DNA of 64,000 bases from Ifrita kowaldi (GCA_013398055.1 VZRS01009471.1:400047-464046); one strand, 5' to 3'. Positions 25,222-40,300 are shown, numbered from the stretch's first letter. Numbers and translations: made by a program. Notes: generated from the letters alone by a model not told the origin.

Positions 25222-25350
25222 ATGCTCTTCTACAACGGGTTGCAGAATTGGAAAAGGTCAATGCAGAATTTCTGCGCACAAAGCAGCAACTTGAACAAGA
25301 ATTTAATCAAAAGAGAGCAAAATTTAAGGAGTTATACCTGGCTAAGGAAG
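25222..25350 (+). CDS. RABEP1: RABEP1 exon 2
   Basis: First visible coding exon, after a TTTTTAG acceptor and before a GTAAGT donor. It enters in phase 1, so one G must come from exon 1, giving an Asp codon. It encodes the start of the first coiled coil (RVAELEKVNAEFL, then QEFNQKRAKFKEL), near-identical to human. Just after the junction it reads Asp-Ala-Leu-Leu-Gln-Arg, one residue shorter than human Asp-Val-Ser-Leu-Gln-Gln-Arg. It lies in the N-terminal Rab4-binding region of mammalian rabaptin-5. Confidence 0.96.
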
Positions 25351-28300
25351 GTAAGTCCTCAATTCTCTGAATTATTCTAAGGTTTATTGAACTTCATCTT
25401 CAAATAATCCCTGTACGAAGCACAGTCTTTTAAACAGTTGTAACAAGAGTGTAAGAGATTCAATAGGTGGCTATTGAGCTTCTTAGAATGAACTTTTAGA
25501 ATTAAATTTAAAGATTTGCCTCATGGATGGGAGCCAGAGCAACTTGATGTCCATGCTGAAGCACCACCAGTGAGTTTTAATACTAATTTCTGAGTTCTGG
25601 ATGCACTCTCTGAGCAGGAGCTGATCTGGTAAATGGAAAGACATAGCCTGGATGCTGTGCTCTTTGTACCCTGTGGCCTTTTTTTTATGTAGCATTTATT
25701 TGTCTTAAATTTCCATCAGAGGTAGGCTGTAAGCAGGCAAACATTATAAAAGTTTTAATACCAGCCAAGGGCATCTATTTCAATAACACAATTTATAGGA
25801 AAATTTGAACCATATGAGCTCAAATATCTGATGAAGGATTGGAGAGTAGAGATAGCTGTTCTGAGAGCCAGATTGATTTATTTCTAATTCTGATGATTTT
25901 CCTGTCTTTAACATATGAAAGCAGAGCCAAACCATAATGCATTAAGACTGCAGCTGCTGTATAAGCTTATGAGAGCAGAAATACAACAGGCATAATGAAG
26001 ATCAGATCATACAGCAAACCTATTTACTTGTGTTTCTAAGGCTGGATGAAAGGAAATCTTTGATACAAGACACTACTGATGAGATCAGCAATAATTCTCC
26101 CATTTTGGTACAGTCAAAAAATAGAAAATAAATTGTGATGAAGGAAGAAAAAACACCCCAACTTTTATGTGTACTGAAGTGAAAGGACACCAAAGGAGAA
26201 TATACAAGCAATTACTTTTCTTTTTTTTACCCCCCCAAACTTTTTTTCCTCCATCTCTCCAAGACCCTTTTCTAGATATGAATTGGGGCTGTTGGAACCC
26301 ATCTTTAATACTGTCACTTGAAAACTAAGAATATTAATAGTGCAGAGTCTTGGTTTTTTTACACGAGGATTAATGTCCTTTTAAGTACTTGATTAGTTCT
26401 GGGTTCCATCTTCTCTGTTGAGGGTGAGAGCACCAGGATTGATTTGGCTTTTTGGCCCTAAGGGAAATACATGGAGATAGCTTGGTTTGGGCTGTGTGCT
26501 GGCCAGATGTTTCTGCTAAAAGTGATTGCCATTGAAACAGGCTATGTGGGCATAAACCACATATTTTGTGTTAGTGCTTTTGGAATTAATTATACATGTC
26601 TTCCAGATCTGTTTGTTTCAGATTAGCTGGATTCAGGAGGATAATGTGAAATTAGTTTAATTTTTGTTTATAGTTGCAACAATTAGAGAAGTAGTGGGAG
26701 TTCCATTGAATGTATCCCTTTTCTTAGTAGAAGCTCAGTTTTACCGAAGTCTTTGGTAAAGAACAAATTAGGCTGCATGGTTTTCTTATGTGGGCTCTCC
26801 AAAGCGGTCACAGAGTGTTTCTGCTTGAGAAATATGAAGTGTTCCATCCAAATTGAGAACCAAGTCGGTGCCAGAAGTGGGAGAAAAACTGTTTTCCAGT
26901 CTGTTCTTTCCTTTTCCAGATTCATTACCAGAATGAGTTAAATAATAAGAACTGGTGAAAAGCGCAGTTTGCTTTCATCAGGTGTATTGATCCTAGTTAC
27001 ATCTGGTGTTTGCTTTGTGCCTGCATCCACGAGAAGATACTCCTTTAATAAAAGGCAAGGGCAAGCAAAGTCAAGAAATAGCATTCCCTGAAGATACCTG
27101 CCAACATTTGTTCAGTCCTTACAGTTTTAATACCAGTGCTTCCTTCACTCCCTTCTGTTCTTTACCATAGCAACTAGGGCTACACTTCAGATTGAACTAA
27201 TCAATCTAAATAATCAAGCTAAATGTATATAATCCTCCTTTCAGAGGACCTGAAAAGACAGAATGCAGTGCTGCAGGCAGCCCAGGATGACCTGGGCCAG
27301 CTGCGGACCCAGCTGATGGAAGCCCACGCCGAAATGGAGAACATCAAGGCCATAGCCACAGTGTCAGAGACCACCAAGCAGGAGGCCATCGATGAGGTCA
27401 AGAGGCAGTGGCAAGAAGAAGTGGCTTCACTCCAGGCTATCATGAAAGGTAACAACCAGGCAAGCTGCTGAGATCAGCCACCCTGATGTCTCTGGGGATT
27501 TGGGCCTGCTCTTCCACAGAATATGGATGATGGTTATGGCTTGGGAAAGCTGCAGAAGGGCTGGATGAAGTGTAATTCCCAAGGCTGTGAAAAGGAGCTT
27601 GGTGGGTTTTTATTGTCAGCTTGAGGACATAATTTAGAATTCATGGCCATGGGAACCTCATGTATATGCAAAGCATTTTTGAGGGACTATGAGTGTGATA
27701 CCTCATCCTTCCACGAAGATAAGTATGATGCCTGTAATTTGACAAGTCTGAAAACAGCTTTAAGCTGCCAGCATGATTCTCTTTTTTCCTTCTGTGTGAG
27801 CACAGTTCTGCTCTCACAGTCAGGTGTCTCTCCAGTACTCACATGGGCCTTCCCCCAGGGTAGTGACTGCACATGCTGCTCTCTCGGTCCTGAGTGGTTT
27901 TTTTCTTGATAGTTCTGATCTATTCCTTGTTGTATTTGCGTGTTGCACAGCTGTTGACATTTCTGAGACAAAGTGAATGAACAAAAGGATATGAACTGGG
28001 AACAGACTATTGCCACAAATGTCTGTTTTCTTAAAGGTCCACAAACAGGATCACTCTATCCTGAGCCTACAGCCCGTTGGCTGTGGGTAGTTTTTCCATC
28101 ACCTCATTATGCTTTTCACCCAGAGCAGAAAAACCTTCCTGTATATTGAGTACACGAATGTCTGTTTACTTATGATCTGCACAGATACATGGACCTAGAT
28201 TAAGGCTCAGCTGTGCCAGCTGCTGTCCCTGTGTAAACACAGACAGCTCCTGACCTGAGAGGGGTAGTGTTAATCCTGGGCAAATGGAAGCTATGTGAGA

Positions 28301-31300
28301 AGTTTGAATTTCTTTGCATTTTGAAGTACCTTTTTAAGGTTTTGGTCATTTGTTTGGATGATGTGCTTGGAGGTACAAAATGTGCTGCTACATAGGATGT
28401 TAGTCACGTACATTACCTTGAAATTAGGAGTTGCACAGTTTTTGGGGCTTGTTTCTTTGTGTTCTTGTGATGGTACTAATTAAAATTCAGTTCCTTTGGA
28501 TTTTTTACTTGCATATTTGGGTTTTGGGGCAGGAGTCCAAGGGAAGGGAGAGTTCACCGTTGTCCTAGTTTTGAGTAATTGTAATAAATCGTTGAGTGGT
28601 TGGAGATGGAGTTCCTAAAGCTCTGTTCTTTAACTTACATTGAAAATAAGTTTTGAAAATGCTGTTTTCTAGAGACTGTTCGTGACTATGAGCTCCAGTA
28701 TCACCACAGGATGGAGCAAGAGCGAGCTCAGTGGAACCAGTACCGAGAAAACATGGAGCGGGAAATTGCAGAGTTAAGGAGGCGACTCTCCGAAGGCCAG
28801 GAGGAAGAAAACCTAGAAAATGAAATGAAAAAGGTACATTGGAATGGAGCTGCTCAGTTTCTGTTTGAAGATAGGCCCGTGGGGGTCACGCATGGGTTCG
28901 TTCCTACGCCTGCTGTAATTCTTCAGCAATTCACACAGCCTGCTCCTGCCAACTGCCAGCCTTTGTTCATGGAAGTCATCATGACCTAATCCATTTGAAG
29001 CCTTAAAGCTTTTGTTCCTAATTATGTGGATTCAGTGAGAGAATTGCACCTGAGAAGATGGTAACGTTTTGCCTTCAGCTTGTAAAAGCAGGCAGCCTTG
29101 TAAAGTCACTTGCCGTAATGTCAAATGAGCTCAAGTAAAACCACCTTTAGATTTTCCTGAATTGGCTGCAGTTTTATGAAGTTTCCTTTACACTTCTGTA
29201 CCTTTATTTCTTTTGCCAGGTCTTAAAAACTTAAACTGCCCATTAAAAACCTCAGAATACCTGAGATGTCTTTCCTCTTTCTCTAGAGTAAGCCTCAGTA
29301 CTGCTGCCTCCCTAGGAAGTACAGAGCCTTGCTGTCATAAAACAACAGGCTCTAGATGATGAAAAATAATTGCTCTGGAGTATGGACACATATTGTTGTA
29401 GTCGTTCAAAGGTCTTAAGTTCTATGAACTAAGAAAAGTTCATAGAAGTAGATTGAGGTGCCTTGTCTTGAGTTTGGATTTTCTTTTTTTTGTTGAGGTT
29501 GAAGATTTGATGTGTTTCCTTTCAGACAAGGAAAGGAAATTGAACCTGTCATAATAGATCAGTGCTTTATAATCTTTATTTATTTTATTATAATAACTTG
29601 CTTTTTCATTAATTTCTCATCTCAGCAGGCTTACCTTGGTCTTCAAGGTGTTCTAAGACAATTTTAAAGTAGTGACTGAACCTATATTCAATGAAGGAGT
29701 AGGCTAACATCTGATAATCTGCCACATCACTGCATGTCCTTGTTCCTGCTTGCTGTCAGCAGAAGGAATGCAGTATGGAATAACAAACATTCCACATGAG
29801 AAACATTTTAGCTATTTTTAATATGTTGTAGCAAGCAATCAGTATTAGTGTTGCAAAATGGAATTCTTTTTCTGAGACTTAGAAAGAGATTCATGACTGG
29901 TGCTGGTTGTAGCTGCATTATTGCTGTCAGTGTTAAGTGGGACTGCTCTTAATGTACCCCTTATTTCAAAGGTGAGAGTCAGGGCAAAGCCTGTTCTAAT
30001 CCCACTGAAATTGTAAGACATACGCTGTTTTTGAGAAAAGGTTTTAGTCTTATTAAGGAAAAAAATACTTTGGTTGAAGCTGAATGGAGGTTCAAAACTG
30101 GATCAGTGTGGTGAGTCTTGTAGAAACAACTCAGAAGATGCAGAGTTCACAGTGTAAAACTCCTGGCATTGCACTCCCAACTAACTGCCAATAAGCGCTT
30201 CCAGAAAACAATCTCTCTCAACTGATTCAGATTTTTAATCTGAATTTACTGATAATGTGTGTTAAAATTGCAAGTTGCTGACATGGCAGCACAGCTCACC
30301 TAAACTCAGTGCCTTTAGTGGAGCAGTTTAGCATGGCAGGTAAATAGCATTTTCAACTACAGTCCTTTAAAAGGGAATTAAATATCCCTGGTGATCCTAA
30401 AGGAAAAGGTGATCAGTTTATTAATCTCTGGTTAATAGGAGCTTGGAAAGCTTTCTAGGCCTGTAAAGAAGAGGGACATGTACCTTATGTAATAGAAGGG
30501 GGAGGGGGTAATCTGGTTTTCAGAGTGCAGCTTGAAATAATTGTTTAAACTGCTTTGCATGGGGTTTTAATCTTCTTTGTTATTATTAAACCTGTGAGGT
30601 TTTTCCTCAAGGAGACTAAGAATTAGACCAAAATTAGCAAAAGGACATTCAATTTTACCTAAAAACAAACAAGCAAATCCCAAGCCCATAAAAATGTATG
30701 CTTGGCCAGCAGAATAATGAATATTCATGTGTCAGCAGTCAGTGTGAAAAGGGGAATTTTCTTGATCACTTGGGATGTGTTATTTGAAGACTTGTGATCA
30801 ATTCCTCATGCAAAATGGCATTTGCAGCCAGCAATGCTTATACTTCATCTTTACATTCTCTTTTGTCAGAAAGAGCATGTCTGGTGGAACCCATGCTCTT
30901 GTCTGGAAGCAGCTGTTTTGCTTTTCCATGTAAATGTATTTCAGGCTGCAAATTGCTTATTTCTGTAGAGAAGTTGTGTGTTCTTTATCATAAAGCAACG
31001 ATTTCTAAGAAAATCTTGTAGCTGTATTCCTAATCTCCCTTCCCAACTCAAAAAGGGTAGATACCTTGACCTAATGATTAACGTGCCTACTTAGTGATCA
31101 ATCTTTTAGAAAACTTGCCGGTGATTTATAAAAATCTGTTTTCCTCTTGGGTTGTAATACCGAGTAGGTCTAGGGTTTTTTATTTTCACAGAAGCTCGAA
31201 GCAATCTACCACAGCAGCATGTATTTCCCTGCATGTTCTCTGCTGGGTAATGACTGCTCTGACCCTGGACAACAACTGGGTGGGGATGAATTGTGCCCAA

Positions 31301-34300
31301 ACTTTGGCCACTGGCAAAATTTGACTTGGCTTTTTTTCAGTCAGACCTCATTTTCTGTTCAAGAAAGGATCTGTTTTGCTGTTGGAGCTGCGATGAATAT
31401 AAATACTTCTCTTAGCACAGTTGTGTCAAACTTGGAGTAGAAGTCTGCAAAGCAGGTATTTTGTGTGCAGAGAGAGCAGGAAAGGACAAGCCTCCTGTTA
31501 GGAAGTGTGCTTATTAGTCAGGAGAGGGGAAATTGGAAGGGGAGAATAATCAGATTTCTGTGACAGAGTTGGCCATAAAGTCTGTTCTACAGCAAGCTAT
31601 TTTTGCTGGTAATGGTGAAGAACAGTGGGATAAATTTAGATGATTTTTAAATGGTTTAGTCCTGCTTTAAAGAGAGATCTTCAAATTGTGTCTGTGTGTT
31701 TTCCACTGGTCTCATTTTTAAGGAACAAACTCAGGTGTAATGTTACTTGGGATTTCTCCTGTCAGGTGTTTGTTCCTCTGAAAATGACTTGGACTCGTTT
31801 TTAGCATTATCTCTTCATGGAGTCATATTCCTGCTGTGGTCTGCAGGTCCCTCACAGTGTGTTCTGCAGTCCCTGTGCTGGGGGCAGCGGGTTTTGCTGG
31901 GGCAGAAGTGGTTTGGGTGCTTGGATTTTGGTTAAGGAATGAGTAAAGATGAGCTGATCATGTGTAAAACTGTGGCCGATGACAGCCAAGTTAAGTTTAA
32001 TAAAAAGTTAGAAGAAATAAATGTTTTAAGGATCGCACCTCTGGAAGAGTCCAAATAACACCTCTTAGCACAGGAAATTTGATGCTGTGGCACCTCTTGC
32101 CACAGTGACAGTATGTTTAAGTAGCATTTTGCAACACAACAGATATTTTATTGAAAGGTTGAGTGGAGCTTTAGCCTCGATTTTGGAGTCTCAGTAATTC
32201 TCTATGTCCAAGAGCAGACCTAGGGCCCAGCACTCCTTTTGTTAGCGGAGGGAGGCTGTTCTGAGTGTTTAGCTCCAGATCACACTGACCTTTAATAGGG
32301 ATCCTTAATGATATGTTGCAACCACAGTGTCAAACTTCAGCTCTGTTTACCAAGCAGTAAAAGCTGGAGTAATTTTTCTGTATGTGGAATGTGATACAGT
32401 TTTGTCTTTCCAGTTGGTTGCTGTTCACAGTCTGGTTTTGCTTTCAGAGAACTTTCTGACTGTTTCTCTGAACTGCTTAGTTCCAACACAGGCACATTTG
32501 TTGCTCTGTATTCTGTGTTGAGCCATGTGAAACCAGGCTGGCAGTGAAATATTGCTGCAGTTATCATGAATAATTAGAAAAGAACATCTTCAACACTCCA
32601 GAAAATGTTGTGCTATATTTAGTCCATAGAAACCAGCTATAGGTAGCATTAAATGAATAGAACTGATGTGATAAATGAAATACAAAGCAATGTCTGAAGT
32701 GGAACTCCTGCTCCCATCTGTTTGAAAAATGTGACTGTTGAGTTGCTGGCTGCAAGCGCCAGGGTCTGGGTGTGTGTGTGACAGTCACATGTCCCTGGTA
32801 TTGAATTCACTGCTGGGTCCCTTGCTTTCCTCATGGCTTTTATTGGTACTCTAGCAGTGACAAAATGTAGCAGAAGTAAATGAAACATAAAGAAATTTAA
32901 TTTTGCGTTGTGTTCAGAATTTTCTGTAAAGCTCTAAAATTGTAGTGTTTATATAATTGACAGGTATTGCAATAATATATTTTGTCTATTAATTTTAAGT
33001 TAGAAAACTTCAATGGTTGAAAACTATTTTCTATTTCTCTTCCTGAAAGTCTTGCTCAGAATACAGTTGTCAATGAGCTCACCAGAAACTGAAAGTCAAA
33101 CGAGTCAAACATCTAAAACCTGCATTCTACTCTAGTTTTAAAACCAGACTTGAGTGCTATCTTTTACTGTCTGTCTTTGCTGATGAGGTTATGAAAGATG
33201 TCATCTTTTGAAACTTCAGCTTTGGGACACAGTTCCCTGCCCTCCCTCCCCTGCTGAGTTCTTCCAGTAGAAGATAGAGAACCAGCTGAGCATTCTGAGC
33301 CTCGTGCACAAAGCCAGCCCAAATGAGGATGCTGGAATTCTCTGTGCCTTGGAGAGTTTTACTGCAGCGAGTATTTGAGTGTTCTGCTGGCTCTTGGGGA
33401 GTCTGTGGGAGCTGCTCCATTCACTTGGGAAGTCTGTAGTGCATCCATGGAGAAAAGGCAGAGCATTTAAGAAATGGGGATGTCAGGGCCACACATTAAC
33501 ATGTGCAGTTCTGGATTTGAACCCTGAATGCTATTTCTCATTTTAATTCTTGCTATTTTTACCTGTCTTTCTCTTTTTTTTTCTTTCCTTGAAACAGTCC
33601 TCTAATTCTGTTGCTCTTTGATCTTCTCAGAACTACTTTTTGAAAAAATCATGGGATAAATTGTCTATATATAGTTCGAAATATTCAGTACAGTAACACC
33701 AAAACCTGATGCTGTGTCAGTAGTAAAGTTGAAGAGTGATCTTCTAAAAGAGAACTAAGCTACACTAGGCATTACTGTGCAGCTCCATTTGCTTTTAACT
33801 TTTTGAGTAAGCAACTGCATGGTCAGTACCTCATCATGCACTTCTTCGGGGCTTTTTCATATGTGCTTTGTGGCAGGAAGTTGTGGGACAGTCAGGCCTT
33901 TAATAACAGAAAAGCACACATTTTTAAAATGCTTGATCCATGCATTTTCTCCCAGGTGTCGAGAGTGATAGATTTGCTAACATTCCCTTTTAAAACAGAT
34001 ATTTGTGGCCTAACCCATACATAGATTTAAAATTTAGTTGCCTTCTGTAAATGGAGTAATATCAGCCTATTGTCACAGAGATGGCTGCTGAACTGAATAA
34101 ATACCAGTAAGATGAGCATTGAAAGTGGAAGTTTAGTCAGCTTTTTTTGTTGATGTAGAGATTTTCTCCAAATGTCTCCAGTAATGGGAACTGTTGTGAA
34201 AATTCTGATGATTTATTACAATTTATTGTCTTAACCAGGCTCAGGAAGATGCCGAGAAGCTGCGCTCGGTTGTGATGCCCATGGAGAAAGAGATTGCAGC

Positions 34301-37300
34301 CCTAAAGGAGAAACTGGCAGAAGCTGAAGAAAAAATAAAAGCAGCATCAGAGGTGAGGTGGAGCTCTAACTGGATTCTGATTTATATCTTGCAACATGCT
34401 AGTTTGATGCAGACAAGTCAAATTTTATAAGAGAGAAAAAGGTGTATTGGGAAACTCTTGGTGCCCCTCTTGTCTCCTGTAGATCAGATGTTGTGTTTGG
34501 CCTGTATACATTTCTGCATCTTTCTGTTTTGAGAGCTGCAGTGTGTGTGGGGGATCTGTGTTTAGAATAAATTGCACAGCTTCAGGTCTACTAGTAATAG
34601 AAAAAGCTCTAGAAAAATACCTGCTTTGCACCTCTCCCAACCACCTGGCCTCTAGGTAATTGTCACACTTGCAGCCACAGAGTCAGACACTCCCATTTCA
34701 AAGGCTTGAAGGCTAGCAGATGGAAGATTTGGTGTCCTAGGGCAGGAAAGCTGTCCCCACCATCAGTGGCAGTCACAGCCCAAGGCTGTCCTGAGCCCTG
34801 GCCTGGCGTCGGCGCATCCCGTGCTGTGCTGAGGAAGATGAACAGCAGCTCTGTGGAGCCAGTTAGGAATTGCCTGAAGGCTTTGGTTTCCTCTAAGATA
34901 ATACCTCCTGTGATTTCTGACTCAGCAAACCATAAAACTGAATTGTGCCATAAAGAAATCTTTCAGTTTGTTCCTTGTTCCAAGATGGGATCTATTTCTC
35001 CAAGCATCGCATCTGACAGATGTTTATGTAACCCTGTCTTAAAAGGTTCTCACTGGAGATTCTGCAGGACACTCATTTCAGTTCTTTGTTAGCTTTGCTA
35101 TTAAAAAACCCCAACAAAACAAGAAGAAAAAAATCCAAATATATTTCTTCAGTATTTCTTGATATAACTGTTCTTTGTTAACAGATTTTCCTTTGCCTCT
35201 TAGTCATTTTTTCTGACTGCTATGATTACTCTATTGATTACTCTATTTTGAACTAAGGAGTTCTTGGCTTATCAGCACTTATCAGCTATTTAGTTCCTGG
35301 CTATCAGCACTGATTCAAGGATCACTTCGCTGTCTGCTTTCCTGAGATAGTTCCCTTTGTACCATCTCTGTGCTCAGTGCTGCTGCTGCTGTGATCCAGC
35401 TGTCATAACTGTGATACACTGATGGGTTTGACTTAGCAGAGTTTTAACGAGTAACTTATTCAGAAGTGAATACAAGCACTACTTACACACTGGTAGTTGA
35501 ATATCTGTGATTTCTGCAAATAAACTGGTCCTTCAGCACCTGTACATTACCTGAACAGGCAACACTGTAACTTCTAACAAGAAGGTAATGTCTGAGAGTG
35601 TTCCCCCACTGAGCTGATTATTTCCCTCTTTTTGTTCAGGTTAAAGAACTGAACCATTATTTGGAAGCTGAGAAGTCATGTAGGACAGACCTGGAGATGT
35701 ATGTGGCTGTTCTCAACACACAAAAATCAGTCCTGCAAGAAGATGCAGAGAAGTTGAGGAAGGAGCTGCACGAAGGTATCTACCTAATAATAGTCCTCTG
35801 AGTCTCTTCCATGAGGATGAAAACCTTGATGGGGCTGTTAATTCTTTTATTACTTCTTACTTGAACTTGATTAAAAGAAATTGGGAGAGGGAAACAGCAC
35901 TTTTGAATGTGAAAAGCCTTAAAATGTTTGCAGAAGAGTTGAATATGGAGTTCCCTTATGACAGAAAAACAGCAGAGTCATTCATTCCCTCAAGGCTTGT
36001 TGTTGAATATCTGCTAAGTTCTTAAAGCATCGTGAGCCTCATTCTTGCTAAAGTGATTTTAGGTGTGTATTTGTGCATAATTATGAGCATTGTTTCCATA
36101 ACGTGTAGACCTGGCTCCCTGAGGTCTGTCAGTGCTAAGTGCTGGAGTGGGTGTGCAAATATCCATGTAGGGCACCATCGCCCAGAGTCACTGCAGAGGA
36201 GTGCAAACCAGAACCTGCTGCTGAAGTTAAGAGGGACATAGAAGACAGTCTTCTGAACCCAGCACTAAAAAAAGCCCCAAAACTGTTGGAATTCATGAAT
36301 GAACTTGAGGCATTAGTCTTCTCACTGGGAAATCTTGAACTGTCAGTAATACATCCCTAATCGTGAGCCAAGTTTGGAAATTAAGAAAATGGTATTTGAA
36401 GTAAGACATTATTATCCTAAAGAATTGTTGAACAAAGCCTGACTGTTCTTGGTTAGAACAATAATTACTTTTATTCCTGAAAATGCTTCTCTTTGGAAAA
36501 GATATTTAAACACTTGTGGTTCAGAAGAATTTTTTCTCTGTTTGCATAGTTTGCCATCTCCTAGAGCAAGAGAGGCAGCAGCACAACCAGCTGAAACACA
36601 CGTGGCAGAAAGCCAATGACCAGTTCCTGGAGTCGCAGCGGCTGCTGATGAGGGACATGCAGAGGATGGAAATCGTGCTCACCTCGGAGCAGCTCCGGCA
36701 GGTGGAAGAGCTGAAAAAAAAGGATCAGGTTACCTGCTGCTTTCCTCTTTTTCCTTTTATTTTTTTGTAATGCTGTAGGTTTACTGTGGTGTAACAGGTA
36801 TGGAAATCACGTGTTGGAGGCAAGTGTGGTAATAGCTCAAAAAATGGGAACTGACAGTTTTAACAGAAATCTCCCCTTTGAATGACAGCTGGCAGTTACA
36901 ACAGGCTTCGTTTGAAAAAGTATTTTAATATTGATGTATGTAGGAACCTTCATGTTGCCAATAGTTAAATGAAAGGGTAAGAATATCCAGAAATTAATCT
37001 TGGAGGAAGAAATAGTCATCTATGATGCAAAACATCTGGGTTAAGGATGTCAGCAAGTTTCACTTCTTTCTAGGTTTTTTCAGTCTTCCAGTATGTATCC
37101 TAGGCATAAATTAAGACTTTCATTTAAAACTATCTTATGCAAGTGATTGTGTATGTACTTATGACTTAGTGATCCATTATGTCCTTTTTTTGATTCCTTA
37201 TATTCCATCATTTAGTGATCAAGGCACTCCCTGTTCACGTTTTGTTTTAATGTTCATGCTTGTGTAATGGTTGTTATGGAGATTTTAGGGATGTACATAT

Positions 37301-40300
37301 ATTATATATATATTCTATACAATAACCAATGTACCAGCTAGTTTTGTTACTTGGTAATCCCTATAATTAGAGTTTTGATCTAGGTAATACACTTTTTGAA
37401 TAAAATCATTCTAGAACATGAATTGGCCACTAAACTTGAAAAGTAAGTTCTCAGTTAAGTCAGTTTGGGTGCCTTGTGAAATGAACACTATATTTATTAA
37501 CTAAAAGAATATTTATGTGCTAAACACTGGGTTTTAACCGAAATAAGCTTTTTCAGTGTCTTCTTTGTAGCTTAGTTTATCATGAAAGTTGATGTCATGA
37601 CTTCTATGGCAAAATTGAATCCCATTTTCTATGTATTCTGTATTGGCCACTGATTTTTAGGAAGAAGATGATCAGCAAAGGCTTAGCAAGAGAAAGGAAG
37701 AGAAGCAAAAAGATTCAGATGATGAAACAAAAGCTTCATGTTCTCTGGCCCCTGAAGAAACCCTTACCCAGCTCTCTAATGAAGAGGTAAAACAATTGGA
37801 TCTTTCACTTGCACTTGGGCATTCCTGAGGGTGTTCATTGCAAATACAAATGCGAAGTTACAGCCCTTTATTCTCTGTAGCTTCTAATCTTCTTAGGCAA
37901 TAAAAAATCCTTGGAGTTGCAGTTGAATTTCTAAATCCCAATTAATATTGGAAGACAATACTGCACCATCCTGAGAGGTGCCATTAGAAATGGTAATTTA
38001 CATTTTGCATTCTGGAGGTCAGCTACTGGCAGAGTCTCTTGAGGTTTCTAAGCACATTCTAAGACACCTAAATGTTCAGGATTAAGCCAATTTTATTCAG
38101 CAAGAGTGTTGTAGCTACTTTGCTAACCAAATTGTTGAATTCTGTACTTACCATTTCTCAGGGTCTATTTTGGTTTTGTGAGCCAAATTAAGGAAAAATT
38201 AATAAAAACCCACCAAGTTTTTGTGCTATAGGAGCTTATTTAGCCTTCAAGAGACTTGAGAATTTGCAGAGTGAGCTGTGTTTTGCCTGGTTTATTTATC
38301 AAAGTATATACTTTTATATAAGAATTCTAGAGTCTGTCCTTTACTTTTATCAAGGATTTATAACAGTTCAGAATGCAAAAAGATGTTCAGAATCATGGGA
38401 TCTAAATGTAGCTGAGATCCAGTTCTACGCTTTATCCTGCAGTCACTTCCTATTTCAAATGCTGTTTGGATCTTCTGTGTCCAGATATGCAAATGAGGCA
38501 CATTGGTGGGGAACAAAAATTTATCTTCTGATGTTTTCTTTAATCTCAGTTCATAGCATACTCTGTATTCTATCATTCACAACATTTCTTTAATTCTAAG
38601 ATTTATAAGTAATGGAAAATCTGTATTTTGAGAAGGAGCATAATTGTCAGAGTGTTTTGAGGTTGTATATGTGCTTAGTTTTGTTATTTATAATGTTTTT
38701 AGCTGTTCAGAACATGTTTTCTATGTTGTAATCAATCATTATTGATCAATTCTTAAAATTTCTCATAATTTGACTTCTAAGTTCTTCTCTGTTGGGCAGT
38801 TTGCAATGCAAACAGATGATTTTTTAATATTGTTTTGGTTATCACAGAACAGCTGTAGCCTGAAAATGCAGTTTTATAGAAGTCTATATTCTCTTGACCT
38901 TTTTATTATGAACTTGTGTGTACACACGCAAATATAAATATTACACATAAAATAATTAAAACAGGGCATTTACAACAGCCATAAAACAATAGTACATTAT
39001 ATATATATATATATATTACAGGTTACAAGCACTTATATGAAGTGCCAGCAGCTTGCTGGTCTTCGGACCTATTGTAGAAATGATAATTTTTCTCAAGAGG
39101 TTGGTTTCCAGTGTTACTTCCTTATGTGTCTAATGGCGAAGCAGAAGTGCATAATATTTTGGAAGGTATTTTGAAAGCAGTCATATGCTTTTTAAATAAA
39201 GCATTACTGCTTTCTTTTCAGTGCTACCAAAAACAAAAATAGATCAAGAGGCTCCATGTGCCTGATACACATCACAGGACAGTTTGTGTGGGTTTTGGTG
39301 CTGGCATTCCCCAGGAAACCTTTGTGTCTAAGCCCAGCCTTTTCCCTCTTCTTTTTATTTTATGTACAAATAATCTTGCAAAGAAAATATTTTGCTGTTT
39401 TGTCAGACACTCAAAGCAGAAGAAAGAAATAGAAGAACAACATTAACTTAGGGGTATAGAGTAGATTTTAACTATATTTTCCTCTGTTTATTTTTGTGTT
39501 AATGCAAAGTTTTTTGTTTTGTGAAAGACTTTTGAATTTGCTTTTGGAAGTGGAGTATCTGCTTCCTGTTGTGTGGATCATGGTTGTAGAAGGGATGTTA
39601 CAAGTACATCTCTTCAGGGGAAGCATCTCACTTCAAATATTGGGAGATGGAAGGTCGCTGTGTCCTTGCTTGTCTGGCAGGAAGATAGTCTTACAAAAGC
39701 ACTCTGTTAACAGAAGACTCTTTTTACTTGTTTTATTTGTTTTTGAATTCTGGCTGGTTCACTTCATTTCTCTGTCCTTTCCTCTGCCACCGTAAGCTTA
39801 GTGAGCAGATGTTCTTGCCAAAGAAATTTAAATTTGCTTTTTGCCATGTTTAATAATTAATGTCCAGCATTCCTCTTGTACCATACTAAAATGGAGTCAA
39901 TAATTAGTTTATTCTGTGGTTTTCAATGCCAGGTGCATGTGAATAGCACCCACGGCTCAGTCCATTCCCTGGATGCAGACTTGCTTCTTTCCTCCGGCGA
40001 ATCCTTCAATAAACCAGATACTGATGTGTTTAAAGATGGACTACGGAGAGCACAGTCAACAGACAGTCTGGGCACATCTGGATCCTTACAGTCCAAAGCT
40101 TTAGGATACAACAACAAAGCAAAATCTGCTGGGAACCTGGATGAGTCGGATTTTGGACCACTTGTTGGAGCAGATTCAGTGTCTGAGAACTTTGATACGG
40201 CTTCCCTTGGATCCCTGCAAATGCCGAGTGGGTTCATGTTGACCAAAGATCAGGAAAAAGCAATCAAAGCAATGACACCAGAGCAAGAAGAGACTGCTTC

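Larger units (their letters stand above)
25351..39932 (+). other. RABEP1: RABEP1 introns 2-8
   Basis: Introns between exons 2 and 9, measuring 1894, 1224, 5405, 1287, 774, 932 and 2146 bp. They are AT-rich and I recognise no transposon, RNA gene or nested exon. Intron 8 carries a TA microsatellite (38997-39017). Intron 5 near 35231-35310 has small direct repeats (ATTACTCTATTG twice, and a repeated CTTATCAGCA unit). Confidence 0.75.

Noticed and set aside
28834..28986. Extension of RABEP1 exon 4 frame past its donor
   Set aside because: Homology to rabaptin-5 stops exactly at the Lys-Lys before GTACAT, and the next homologous residues continue in phase at 34239. The open extension is intronic, although intron retention would give a short C-terminal truncation.
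35775..35784. GTATCT donor of RABEP1 intron 6 as a U12-type intron
   Set aside because: It lacks the full U12 donor consensus and I see no clear U12 branch site near the acceptor at 36549.
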